Assembly (NCBI GenBank): GCA_037447655.1
Contig: JBBHKE010001785.1
Coordinates: 62,001-126,000 of the forward strand
Reading direction: 5' to 3'
Source: Zygnema cylindricum
Lineage: Eukaryota; Streptophyta; Zygnematophyceae; Zygnematales; Zygnemataceae
Length of the DNA stretch: 64,000 nucleotides
Of the stretch, positions 43,642 through 54,986 are shown in pieces. The position numbers and the translations under genes were made by a program. Under the pieces are notes generated by a model, which ran no database searches, was not told the DNA's origin, and saw only the letters and a program-made list of their open reading frames with translations. Every line of letters begins with the position of its first letter. Position 1 is the first letter of the stretch.

Positions 43642-45790
43642 TGGTGAGGTGCTGTACCATTTGGTCGCTCGCGCGATGTGTATTCAAATCTTAGGGGCTT
43701 TCCATGACCATTTCTCAGCGCACCAGTTTGGTGTTGCTACAAAGGGGGTTTGTGAGGCAGTTGTTCATGGTTTTCGGTTGTTTTCGATCTTTATCCGGAT
43801 TGGGTGGTCCTTCAGGTAGATGTTGCTAGGGCCTTTAACACAGTCAACCGTAATGCTATCTTCCGTGAAATGTGGCATGCTCCATCTCCTACAGACCAAA
43901 TTTTTCCTTTTGTTCGTGCATTTTATTCTCGCACGAGCTCCCTTATCTTCCTCTTGGTGGTCACTTTGTTGAGGTTGCCACTTTGGAGTCTGCGACTGGC
44001 ACTCGCCAAGGTGATCCTTTGGGGGCCCCCCTTTTTGCATTGGCTCACCTTCAAGCTTTACACGACTCTGCTACGACTTTCCTTGGTTATCTATTCCCTT
44101 TCATCGCAGATGATACTCATATTGTGGGCCCTCGTGACCAAGTTTTATCTGCCTGTTCCCATTTTGCGGAGCAACTTCGTCGGATTGGTTTTTCAATTAA
44201 GCCGTCTAAATGTGTGGCTTGGTGCTGTGAAGGCTTACCTTCGGACTTCCTTGTTCCTGTGGGTTTCTGAATCACATCTCCGAAAGATGGTACTAAAGTT
44301 TTAGGCTCTCCTATTGGTGCCCCATCTTTTGTGAACCAAGCTGTCATTGATGCTTTATTGGAGGACTTCTCGCACTCCAATGAACTTCCTAAGCTCTCGG
44401 ACTCCCAAGTGGCATTTCAAATCCTCACTCGTTGCTTTGCTCAACGTCCTCTCTATCTCGCTCGGACGTTACCACAAACGACACTTTTTTTGTCTTCTCT
44501 AAAAGAGTTCGAAGATCGACTTTTTAGTGTTCTCCGTCACCTCGTTGGGCATGGGACTTTTCATCGGTCAGAGGGCTCATTAGCACGCCGTCAAGCTAGC
44601 CTTCCAATTTCGGACGAGGGTTTAAGTTTGATTTCGGTGGCTCGGGTTGCTCCAGCGGCTTTTTTGGGTAGTTGGGCTTTAGTGGCGCCCGCCATCACTT
44701 CCCGTTTTATAGCAAATGATGTTCCCATTCTAGCCCAAGTCGTCTCTAAAGTAAAGGACAATATTTTTCCTTTTTATCAAGCTCTTCTCTCCGTTCGTGC
44801 ACTCCTTCCGCCTGATGCTCGAAACCAAGCCCCACTTTTTCTGTCTCTTATTGCTGATAATAATTACCATGTGCAGCAACGTATATCCGAGCAGTTGGCA
44901 GTCGTTGAATTCCATAATTTATTAAATGCGCTACCGTCAGCTCATTCGCATGCTTGTTTACGTTCGTGTTTTGGGCCTGGAGCTAGTGCGTGGTTACACG
45001 CAACACCTATTTTTTTCGACACTTCGTATGACGTCTAACCAGTGCACCTTTGCTATCCGCCTCCGTTTGGGTTTGCCTCACCCTCCGCTTCTTGGGCGTC
45101 CCAACTTTGTTTGCAACCAACCTATTGACTACGACGGCATCGATTTACTTCGTTGATTGCGGGGTGGGTGAACGTAGCGTCGCGCATGATTTGGTTCGTG
45201 ATGCGATTGCTGCGATGGGTGTCGAACCAGGCTACACTGTGAAGCAGGAGGTTTCTCATATTTTACCTCCTCGTTCCCAATCTAGTGGTCTCCAAAAGTC
45301 CTGGGGTTGACTTGGTTTTCCTCCACGGGACTGGGAGGACCTTGGGTGATGTGGTCCTTACAAATCCGACTGGGACCCACATTTCTTCTCGCACGGCAAT
45401 GCATACGGGCGTGGCGGCTCGGGACGCACCGGCATCTAAGGAAAGGGATTACGCTCACCGAGACCCGGCGGACCAGTTTGTCCCATTTGCAGCAGAGATT
45501 TTTGGTTACTTGGACAAGTCTTTCGATGATTTTCTTCGCAACTGTGCTAAGAGAGCTTTTGAATCCAGGGGTCTAGGGAGTCCTCCCCCATGACTCCTCG
45601 TTGCTTTTTGCCATCAGCGTGTTTCAGTTGCCCTTCAACGAGCGCAAGCTGGGGCCCTTCTCCGTCGAAGCACGGTGGCGGATGATAAGCGGGGCCTCCC
45701 AGATCTTCCTCCACGGGATCCAATCCACATCCACGATCTTCGAGGGTGTGGAATTTAGTTTGTTAGGGTTGTGGGGCATCATATAGAGTG
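43642..45790 (+). pseudogene. gene X, segment 3: reverse transcriptase catalytic part and C-terminus
   Basis: RVT_1-type RT: GEVLYHLVARA..., VDVARAFNTVNRNAIF (first catalytic Asp region), TRQGDPLG at 44001-44024 and catalytic ADD at 44106-44114, then IGFSIKPSKC. The main frame 43872-45038 is open except for one TGA (44268-44270). The C-terminal part carries GLPHPPLL, a Cys-rich strip and HDLVRDAI, then HRDPADQFVPFAAEIFGYL (45285-45593), in shifted frames. The type resembles RT-only genes or non-LTR elements seen in mosses and other streptophytes, from memory. Broken by indels and by elements G and H. Confidence 0.78.
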
Positions 45791-45981
45791 GGTTTCTCTT
45801 TTTTGTCTAGCCATCTGTGGTTTTTTGTTTAGTCGTGCTAGTTAGCCTAGTTGCTTTTGTTTTCCTCATTTGTTTGTTTTGTTTTGCTTTAGTAACTGTT
45901 GGCTCTTGAAGTCTTCAAATGTTTTATTTCCTTTTTTTTACCCCCTTTGTACTTTGATGGTTTTTCCATCGCACTTTCTGT

Positions 45982-45987
45982 AATAAA
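45982..45987 (+). terminator. candidate polyadenylation signal of gene X
   Basis: AATAAA about 200 bp after the last recognisable X coding sequence, in T-rich 3' sequence. Confidence 0.45.
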
Positions 45988-46097
45988 GTTTTTCCTTTAC
46001 TGCTCCTAGAGAAACATCGAGGAACGTTAAAGTTTTTCAGGCGACATGCGATCCAATCAAATTCCACGGGTTTACTTCGCAAGGGTGGAACATTTCT

Positions 46098-46880
46098 TAG
46101 GGTGTGTCCCCATGTGCATAAGTAAGAGTTTTTTCATGTCGTTTTGCCGTAAAAACTTAGCGCCGTACTGCCTAAGTTGCAACCGTACGAAGGAATCACA
46201 AATTTGTAGAGTACATTTGCGTCATCCTTGAACTTAGGATGTACGAAAATTTGTCGTCTTGTGCTTTTCGACCCACTTCTACGACAAAAAACGTCATCTT
46301 CAAACCTTTGTTTAAAACACATGCGCGATGTGATTTAAAATTAGGTTTTTTCGATTGACAAATAGGAACATTTTTTCGCACGTGCCATAAATTTCGAAAA
46401 ATTTCATACGATTTCCAAGGACAAAGAAAAGTACATAGTTCTCTATGTTCTGTCCGTTTGCGTTATAATAAGACGAAAAGAAGTACATAGTGTGTTTGAT
46501 TTTGTCCGTTTTTGTCCAGTACGGATTTTTTATTTGCAGGGGCCTCAAATTCCGATGCCATTTCACCTCGAGCGAACAGGCGATGCGAAGGGCAAAGCGC
46601 ATCTTCTTCAACCGTGAAACTGCCAGGCTGGAATGCGGTACGTCTACAATGTCACGGTAAGACATGCCACGTCACAAAGCAGTTCCAAAAAATAACGTGC
46701 GACCACAGATCGTAGACGTTGGCAACCGTCACAGGTATTGTCGACGTATACAATCGTCAAAAGCGTAAGTTGCGATTTCGTCCTTATATGTATAGGGACA
46801 CTTGAAAACCGGGTCCGGCGGATCCGCGCTAAAATACAAAGTAAGTTCGCTAAGTTACAAGTACATGGGGACACACCCTT
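46098..46880. mobile_element. possible inverted-repeat (MITE-like) element
   Basis: AGGGTGTGTCCCCATGT at 46099-46115 has a perfect inverted copy at 46863-46879. The 780 bp between has no recognised transposase. No clear target duplication was found, so the ends and class are uncertain. Confidence 0.4.
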
Positions 46881-47670
46881 ACTGTTCGACCTAACTTTCG
46901 CAAGTGTGGTTCGGTCGCCCGCTATGATTACAGCTGTTTAGACAGGCGAAACTGCGCAGTCATGCCGAAATTGTTCCTCGCGTGTGCACACACGCGCACG
47001 AATGTTAGCAAATGTGCACGTGTACAGCGAATCATTTTAGCTGTATTGCACACATGTGCATCTGCCCTTAGGCTGGTATTGAAAGCAAATTTGCAACAAT
47101 TTAGGTACCACGGTAGCTGTACTTTAACTGTCCCACCCGTCTGTACTTTTGTCACACGGTTCGTAGAAAGTCAATGGTTTGTACAGAGCCTCAACTGTAC
47201 AATTTGTATTTTGTTCTTTTGTCGGTAACATTGGCCTTGAAATTATTTGACCAGAAAAAAACAGAATTGTGTCTACGAACAGGTATAGTACGGATGAAAG
47301 TCGCTGTATGGCTAGCGGTCGTCAAGGATGATCCCGCCAATAAAATCGCTTTAAGGACCAGATGAGACAAAGATCCAAGGATCTTAAGCTGTGGTGCTTG
47401 GGTTTTGCGGTGCACATATTTGTCATTTTTTCAGATTTTGGTACGGTTTGAGCATAAACTACAAACGAAGCTTAGGTGTCACAAAAGTTGCAGAATCCCT
47501 GTGCGGCGTCGTACGCTGCTGTAATCTGACGAGTGCAGTTGCTGTGTCGGCTAGAAGACAATATTATGCAGACGTAAGCAGTACGTTTATTGATGTAAAG
47601 AACCTGCATCCTTCCGTACGTAATGTCGTTTGCTCCGCGGCTGTATCTTCGGTTACATAGTCACACAACC
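46881..47670. other. no gene recognised
   Basis: Mixed sequence with an alternating purine-pyrimidine patch (about 46980-47065, GTGCACACACGCGCAC). Only short open frames. Confidence 0.4.
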
Positions 47671-47943
47671 TTAGCTTGTCCACTTCTTTAGCTGCAAGTT
47701 ACACCACATCTCTAATTTTGGTACTACAAGGAGATCTTCATACTCGCCGGCGGCCGTACTCCAAGTCATAGATGAAGTCATATCAGAGTTGAGCTGAAAA
47801 AGTACAGAATCTCCCAAACCAGGAAAATCTTCTTTGACAGCTGGCTGAGAGCTGTCATGTTCTAACATGCTGCGAAGGGTACAAAAAGAGGGAAAAGACT
47901 GCGGACAGAAAGATTTGCTGGGGACAAATGTAGGCATAAGCAT
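47671..47943 (-). CDS. hypothetical 90-codon frame, possibly an exon
   Basis: ATG-initiated, protein-like composition with acidic patches and a Trp-rich end (SMTWSTAAGEYEDLLVV ... KLEMWCN). No family recognised and no clear splice context verified. It may be an exon of a host gene or chance. Confidence 0.25.
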   Translation of the reverse strand: MLMPTFVPSKSFCPQSFPSFCTLRSMLEHDSSQPAVKEDFPGLGDSVLFQLNSDMTSSMTWSTAAGEYEDLLVVPKLEMWCNLQLKKWTS

Positions 47944-50900
47944 GTCTGCGTCGATACGTCAAAAATGAAAGGAATTTGTACCTTCCTCAAACTAAAGTAC
48001 AGTGTAGTTGGGAAGTGCATAATTTCGTGGAAGCGGAGTTCAAAGTTCAACCGTAAATGCCACTTGGCGAACCCACAGTAACTAAGGCCGTGTGACTATG
48101 TAACCGAAACTCCACGATGTTGTTTTTTAGTGAAGATTCTTCGTACTATTTTTCAGGGTGTTCGAATACCTGAAAACGAAATCGTTACTTCGTCTTGTGA
48201 CGGTTGTAAACGCTACAGTTCTGTACTTAAATTTTGTGACGATTCAAAATTGCGGGCGTCGATGTTTTTGTGACGTTGTAAACGTTTACTTTTTTGTTTT
48301 ACATTGTAAATGTCTAGGCTTTCATGACGTCATGCTGACTTTTGACAGCCCGACTTCAAAATTTTATAACTTTCAGCCATGGCTTCTCGATTTTGTTTTT
48401 TTTTTTCTTTTTTCTCACATATTGTCACCGAAATAAGCCCAAAGTAGCAAAAACCTATCTTATGTCTGCTTCATTTTATGCCTCTATTGACGTGTTTCAT
48501 TCCAGGAAAAGGGGAGCGTTAGTGTGAGAGGGAGGGGGTGAATCTACGACGTCGAAACCCTTGTAAAGAAGCCATGAAAGTGGAGTCCGAGATCCTCACA
48601 ATTTTTATCCCGCACATGCGCGTGAATGCTAAAAAAAAATAGTGTGTAATTTGACTCGTGTAAAAATGTTCAAAATCTTATGAAACGTGTGAATAGGTTT
48701 TCCTATTCGTTGGTCAGGTGTTACTTTTCACTAAGACAGGCTTTCAAGTCGGTTGAAGATGAGCTTGCGTGACGTGGCGGTGGGTCAACAAAGGGGAGAC
48801 GCCAACCTAAATTTACAGACTAAGTTTTTAAGATGACGTAAATTGTACACTGGTTCATACAATTTCTTCGTACGATATAATATTTTTTTGTTACATAATC
48901 AATTTTGAAGGAAAACGTAAAAAATAAACAATGGGAATACACCCCATTTCATTTGAACTCCAAAGTAAACGTTTAGCCAACGTAATGTATATACTTGTAA
49001 TATAGTCACTCAAATTTGTTAAAATTGAAACAATTTTTTTTTATGCAATTTTGTACGCGACATTCTCATACATTCGGCCATGACTTATTAGTTCCGTTTG
49101 ACAACCTTTCTCTTCCGACTTGTCATCAACATTTTGTTTCACATAAAGGGCGAAGGTTTACCTACAAATATACATAAAACTAAAAACTACCTAAGACATT
49201 ATTTGATGTCAAACATATTTGGTAACCTTCGCTCTTTCCTGCTAGTCTAATCTGCAAGTTTTAACTATATCCACCTTTCATTTTATATTCATCCTCTTTG
49301 TTAAACCCTCATTTGAACCTACTTTGGATGTTCACAAAGCACGCGAAGCAAGCACAACTCATGGCATATGAAGGCAATAAGGTTAGGCAATTCCGTGGTA
49401 TTGAGTGGACAACATGTTGTAAATATTCAATCTTGCAAAAGAGGGTTTCTTCGAATGCATTGTCGAATTTAAATTTCGCACTTGCATGCTATTGGGACAA
49501 TGACATTTGAAGGACTATATTACGTCTATTGGCGTTGTTTTTAGTGGATTATATAAAGCTATTTTTGTTTGATTTTTCATTTCCACCTTGTAGTTTCTTA
49601 TGGCCCTCTGAAAAACCATAATCGTCACTATCTCTATCCACTTTCTCTCCAACACGTTTACGACTGCCCAAAGCCTTATGAGGGCCAACCCACCCACTCG
49701 AGTCGTCTCTTCAACCACCAAAATCAATTACTAACATTTTAACAAAGGAATTTAATATATGATCGCACCTTTACTATAAAGTGTAGAGAAACATAAGATG
49801 TTTATATTTATTCTATGGTATTGTTTTTGTTACAACAAGAATAACTGCATACCTTTGTCCTTGGTAGGGACCTCTAACTCTCCAGTTCGTCAACCACCAT
49901 TGGTCATAAACTCCACAACTTGCCTCGGTCCATCCACCTTGGAAAGCCTCACCTAAGCCAATTACGTTGCCCGATTACACTTGTGTCCTCTCAAACGCAA
50001 CACCCGCGTCCCATGCCTCTACTTCCACCAACAACTTTCGACTAACTCATCTCTTCATCAGTTGGTTGTAAACAATTAGTGTATTGTAATTTTACTAGGA
50101 GTCACTTGTTTGAGGTCGAATAAACCATATAATATGGGTGTTGGTTTGGCGAGACACGTCAAAGCATGACTTCACCAAAATTAGTTGTTTTCTTTTTGTG
50201 TTCGTATTAATATCAAAATTAAGTTTTTAGTTATCTTGTAAGTACTCTCAATGTTCATAATAACTTCGCAGAGTGACCTTTTTAGTATATTTTAATATCA
50301 TAAGTTGCCAGTTGCCTTTTTATTATTGTGTAAACAATTACTATTATATTTTTATTTATTGGTACCTTACCCCGGTTTGATTTGTTATTAAGCTTTTTGG
50401 GCTATTTGACCTGAATCTGATCGTTTTTGGCTATCGATATCGGCCAAAGTAACCTCGCAATGGCCTATAACATTTATTATTATTTATTCTATTAGTTTTT
50501 CTTCCTCTCTCTCTCCCTCCCTCTATCCCTTTCTCCCTCGTTTCCTTCTCTATTTTCACTCCTTTAAAATTTAGGTTTAAAATATTTAGGTTAACGGATG
50601 TTTCAGGAGAGGAATAGAAGGTTGTGTAGGGGGGAGAGGGAGCAAGAGAGTTCCCTACCTTTATCCCTACTCGTTACCTTATTTCATCCATTTCCCTTTC
50701 TATCCTCCCTTTTCCCCTTCCCCCCTCCTCTCGCCTTCCCTCATAATCGTGAAAGAAAATTTATATGAATGGATTTTGTTTGTATCACCACACTAGACAA
50801 TATCAGATGCGTGTCGGACCGAATTCGATGACACGTTTTTATTTATAAATTGAGAATAAAAGAATAAAAAAATCGTAAATATTGGTTTGCGAATTGCGTT

Positions 50901-51039
50901 GGCACGTCAAATAATGGTATATTTGATGTTATACGCACCAATACCCTTTACTATTTTATGCACAAAACAAGCAAACTTAGTTAATGAAACAACCAATGTT
51001 CAAGTTTAAGCTGATTACAAAATGGTTTGTACCACGATG
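47944..51039. other. unassigned intergenic sequence
   Basis: Mostly AT-rich, with a pyrimidine-rich tract at about 50490-50545 and a purine-rich one at 50620-50650. No convincing coding, RNA or LTR feature. Confidence 0.4.
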
Positions 51040-51118
51040 TTGGAAACGTGGAAATTTGTCCACTTTAGACTCCACGCATGTGTAGCAGGTTACAAGCTAG
51101 TTAGCATAATTGGCGTAT

Positions 51119-51434
51119 CAATTTGGTGTTAAGCGTTTCCATACATATTCAACGCGTAGCCTAGTTGGTAGATCTCTTGTATAAGTAACAACAGGTCTTG
51201 GGTTTGACTCCCGACTCGACCGTTTTTCGATGTCAATACTTTGACGCCCATGCGAAACGTTGAATTTTACTGATTCTCTACATGGTATCGAGTCAAGAGG
51301 CGTTGCCTTGGCTTGGCTTACCACACGAGATAGGATACACAGTGGGGGGGCGTGTGGAAAATTGTCCATTGTGAACTACATGGGTGTGTATCGGGCTACG
51401 AGGTGGTTCGCGATTGCGACGCTAATCATTGTAT
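51119..51434 (+). mobile_element. SINE-like unit (complete, plus strand)
   Basis: tRNA-related head with A and B boxes 44 bases apart, as in tRNA-derived SINEs, which are transcribed by Pol III and moved by a partner LINE. The tail is not poly-A and merges into the next unit head. Source tRNA not identifiable. Confidence 0.6.
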
Positions 51435-51532
51435 CAATTTGACTTTAGGCGCTTGCATACCCATCGCCCGAGTAGGTCAGTTGGTAGAGCCTCTAATAAC
51501 TTGTTGATAGAACAATAATTGACGGAATGGGG

Positions 51533-51808
51533 AACTAGCTTGTAGCGTAATACACACGCGTGGAGTCCAAGGTGGGCGATTCTTCACAAGCCCCTCAAAA
51601 ATATTTCCTACTCGTGTGGCTTCCCAACGCCCCTTGGCTCCTATACCGTGTAGAGAATTGACAAAATTCAGCGTATCGCATGGGCGCCAAAGTATAAATT
51701 TTGGAAAATGGCCCAGTGGGGGATCAATCCCAAGACTTAGTGTTAGCTGTACAGTAGCTCTACAAACCGGGCCACCCGCTGATAGTGTATGCAAGTGCTT
51801 ATACCATT
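51533..51808 (-). mobile_element. SINE-like unit (inverted copy)
   Basis: On the minus strand: GTGGCCCGGTTTGTAGAGC (A-box region) and GGGATTGATCCC (B-box-like, near 51727-51738), then the same body as the plus unit. Confidence 0.6.
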
Positions 51809-51831
51809 TAGAAACAACAAGTAGCGGCGAT

Positions 51832-51953
51832 TCTCTACACTAAATTGATTGTATTGCCATAACGAGCAAAGACAAACACCCTCCTTGATGTATCTCTACA
51901 CTAAATTGATTGTATTGCCATAACGAGCGAAGACAAACACCCTCCTTGATGTG
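51832..51953. repeat. 61 bp tandem duplication
   Basis: 51832-51892 is repeated at 51893-51953 with very few differences. Confidence 0.85.
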
Positions 51954-54008
51954 CCATAATGGAAACTGCTGGTACGACTAGGGTATGCAACACTGCTAAT
52001 TTTCGTAAAAATCTCACAATATACGGATTTGCCACTTTTCCTTTATGGATTTTGGTGGGGAATTCCCACGGAAGTCGTTGTGGTCACGTTCGAAAACGTC
52101 AAAATCTTATTGGGAAAACGTTTTTTAATAAAATGCCCGAAATAAAAAATAGTGAATTTTTCTGAAACAGGCCAACGGTAACCCGAAAAGTTGACGTCAA
52201 CTTGAAGCGTCGCTCAATTCCTTCTAACGACTTTTTTTCTTTTTTGAGTCCCTTGCTAGCCTTTCCCAATTGGTTGTTCCATGTTTTTCCTGAATCCCGT
52301 GGCAGTTTTTTCAGGGTCAGATTTGGCGACGTCAGCGTGTACGGCACAACCGACACAGTTGACGAGCTGGACGAAACCTCGGTGGAAATCGTTTACCAGT
52401 TCGGACGATATTCTGACGATTTCGCGAAATTATCGGAAATGTAAACAAATAAATTAGCGGTGTCTTCGGGGGGACAGGCTATGACGTCGTCGTGACTCCT
52501 AAACACCCAACGGCCCTGCCGGTGACTGCGGAATAAAGTTTGGCCGTTTGCTAAAAGTCAGACAAAACCCATGCGCGAATATTTCAATAAAAACAGATGG
52601 ATGTCTCGCACGGACAAAGGGCTCTAATGGTAAAAATGTTGCAATAAGACGACAAAACCGATACGACTGTACGATTAATGACTCGACGGAAGCTGGAAAA
52701 GGTCAAAAGTGTAGCATTACTCCGCTACCTAACACGTGTGAGAAATCTCTTGAAAGCATGTGAGCTTCGCCAATGAGATTGGATTTGTCTAATATTTTGT
52801 CGTATAGCTAGGGCTAACATCTGGACCGACCGCCGGCAGCCAGCAAAGCTGAAAAGTTTTAGATGCAGCTGACATTGTCGTATTTAAGGATGTAAAAAAA
52901 AAACTCCACTCTATTTCCACTTTGTCCGTACATATCCTCTTCTCACTGGTCACCTTGTCGTCACTAAAGGACGGTCACACCTGGAAAATATTTTTTTAGA
53001 TTTTTAATTTCGCTACAATTACAAAGCTATGATAGGAAGACGGCAGAATCGGAGAAGAAAAAAAGAACGCGCTGTCGTCTACGTGGAAAAGCAAATGAAA
53101 AATAATGAAATTTTTTGGCCGTACGGTCTACAGGCCCCCACTGGTTTGTCCTATGCGAAATGAGTAAGTAGCTACAATATTTACATAAAATCCAAAGAAA
53201 AAAAGCCAAATTGAAACGTTATGTAGATTTAACTATTTATAGCCGAGCGGCTTTATGAAACGTCCACAGAAAAAGTGTTCTACATTTGCTGACGTCATCT
53301 GCACACGTATGCACATCCAGATATTTTTGATATGAATTCGGTTGACTTATAAAAGACAAGGTACTGTTAAGCAGTTACATTTTATTTTCTAAACCACCCT
53401 TGGCACTCTATTTATAGATTAGAAAAATATCCGTCGGATCAAGTAAAATCAACCGCTCAGATCTACTTAATTCTAGAACTATGAAGAAATAGGTGACGAC
53501 ATCGTACGGTAATTATGACTTTTAGAGCTATAGTACATACATACTATGCATTTTGTGGACCACATTTTGTATTTTTTCGCAGAAAACACACAAATTATCA
53601 AAAACCTACATCCGTCATTAAAACTATAAAATCGCTACTATCCACATTTGTACCCAAAATACTGACAGGCAGCTTGGCGGTCGTTTTGCTCCTAAAATAC
53701 TATTTTTCCCCTCCCCGTCCAATGATAAGCGTAGATATAAACCCTAAAAAAACACACACACATGAGAAAAAAAAAACTGTTACAAATATTTACAGTTCCA
53801 ATGACGTGTTGTACTGTACTTTCACCTGTAATCATAGGGCGATCATCCGTACGCTATGACACTTGACAGGCGTTACTGGACAGTAATCTTTGAAATTGTA
53901 CGAAAAACAGCTCGTCGTAATCTCGCCTGTTTTTTTTTTTTTTTCCTGGCTTCACAGTCTGTCATTTTTTGTTTCTGGCGGATTCGGCTAGAAGCTACAA
54001 AATCCGGT
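51954..54008. other. unassigned sequence before the gap
   Basis: A frame of 80 codons at 52202-52444 (ends FGRYSDDFAKLSEM) is open but unrecognised. The rest is AT-rich with poly-T and poly-A tracts. No supported gene. Confidence 0.4.
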
Positions 54009-54119
54009 NNNNNNNNNNNNNNNNNNNNNNNNNNNNNNNNNNNNNNNNNNNNNNNNNNNNNNNNNNNNNNNNNNNNNNNNNNNNNNNNNNNNNNNNNNNN
54101 NNNNNNNNNNNNNNNNNNN
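54009..54119. other. assembly gap (111 N)
   Basis: Run of N. The left end of LTR remnant K may lie here. Confidence 1.
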
Positions 54120-54484
54120 CTATGTGCACTGCCCAAAGTATTTATATATTTGTAATTGCTTTCAGATTCGCGTACATGCAGAAATTGCTCATTTTGGTTA
54201 GTCTGCTGTTAATTAGCTGTTTCGTTAATGTTTATATATTTATGAAACCCGTCACGTGTATCGTTTCGTAACGCCTTAATGGTTAAGGCATTAGGCTACA
54301 AAGAATCTAGAGGTCACAGGTTCAAATCTAGTACTAGGCATTATTTTAGCCAAAATACCCTTAACTGCAAAAACTGCCACTTTCTAAATATGGCGACAGC
54401 CATGGCGCGCCTTTGATCCTCACTCTCTTTCTTTAAAACAAAACTAAAATAGGGAAGTGAACTATTAATTACCTCTTTTCAACA
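54120..54484 (-). repeat. LTR remnant K
   Basis: Ends ...CTTTTCAACA at 54484 like the U3 end of minus-strand LTRs, holds CCATGG (near 54400) and a tRNA-like segment. It interrupts the 5' LTR of element J, which begins abruptly at 54485. Its other end is not seen (gap). Confidence 0.5.
54272..54346 (+). promoter_or_regulatory. tRNA-like segment in LTR remnant K
   Basis: TTAATGGTTAAGGC (54276-54289, D-arm/A-box-like), then AGGTTCAAATCT (54318-54329, B-box-like), TTTT about 15 bases after. The most tRNA-like of the set by eye, but acceptor pairing is not clear. Confidence 0.5.
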
Positions 54485-54986
54485 GTCACTTTGGCGTTTA
54501 TGGACATGGCATGATTTGGCGCCACGAGGAAGGATAACATTTGGTCGCAAGAATTCTGAGGAACATACGGACGAGTGGAAGGGTGACACGCGTCCACACT
54601 GTGGCCTTGTTGTAAACACGCCATAATGAAAAACATTGGCCGTCGTACCTTTTTGAACTTTACAGTCTAGTGATTGGTTCGTACTTTAGTAGATAGGGGT
54701 TGTGAGAGGGGTTTAGGACTTAGGAAAATCTGGTAGGTAGTCACCTCTCTCTAAGAGAACTTTTTATAAAATTGGCATTTTTGTCGACTCATAACAAATC
54801 TGCTAGTTGGTTGTTTTTAGTGATTTTTTTTGCTACGGACTTAGGGGAGTCCAAGCTACACAAAGGTACAGTCACAATGTCAATTTGCCTTCTTGGGCAG
54901 CAGTGTTTGTGGCTTGAAGTGGGTAAGTTAAAAATTATTTAGGGGCTTTCTAAATTCTGTAATCCAATGGAGGACACAGAATTGCA
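54485..54986 (+). repeat. element J 5' LTR, PBS-proximal part
   Basis: Aligns with the G and H LTRs in reverse: TATAAAA near 54767, leader palindrome GGACTTAGGGGAGTCC 54837-54852 and gag ATG at 54966-54968. Confidence 0.83.

Larger units (their letters stand above)
51040..51808. repeat. array of tRNA-derived SINE-like units
   Basis: Related units: a tail (51040-51118), a full plus unit (51119-51434), a plus head (51435 to about 51532) and an inverted unit (about 51533-51808). Heads start CAATTT...GC.T.CATAC followed by A-box-like TAGCCTAGTTGG (51157-51168) and B-box GGTTTGACTCC (51201-51211). Bodies share TTTGACGCCCATGCGA and TTCTCTACA.GGTAT. The head-to-tail period is 316 bp. Confidence 0.7.

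Noticed and set aside
46512-46715. Possible exon after TTTGCAG
   Set aside because: Short, no recognised domain and no supporting donor or acceptor partner; lies within the inverted-repeat segment.
48342-48527. Phe-rich 61-codon frame
   Set aside because: Follows a poly-T tract; low complexity.
54009-54119. Frames spanning the N run
   Set aside because: Only open because the gap has no stops.
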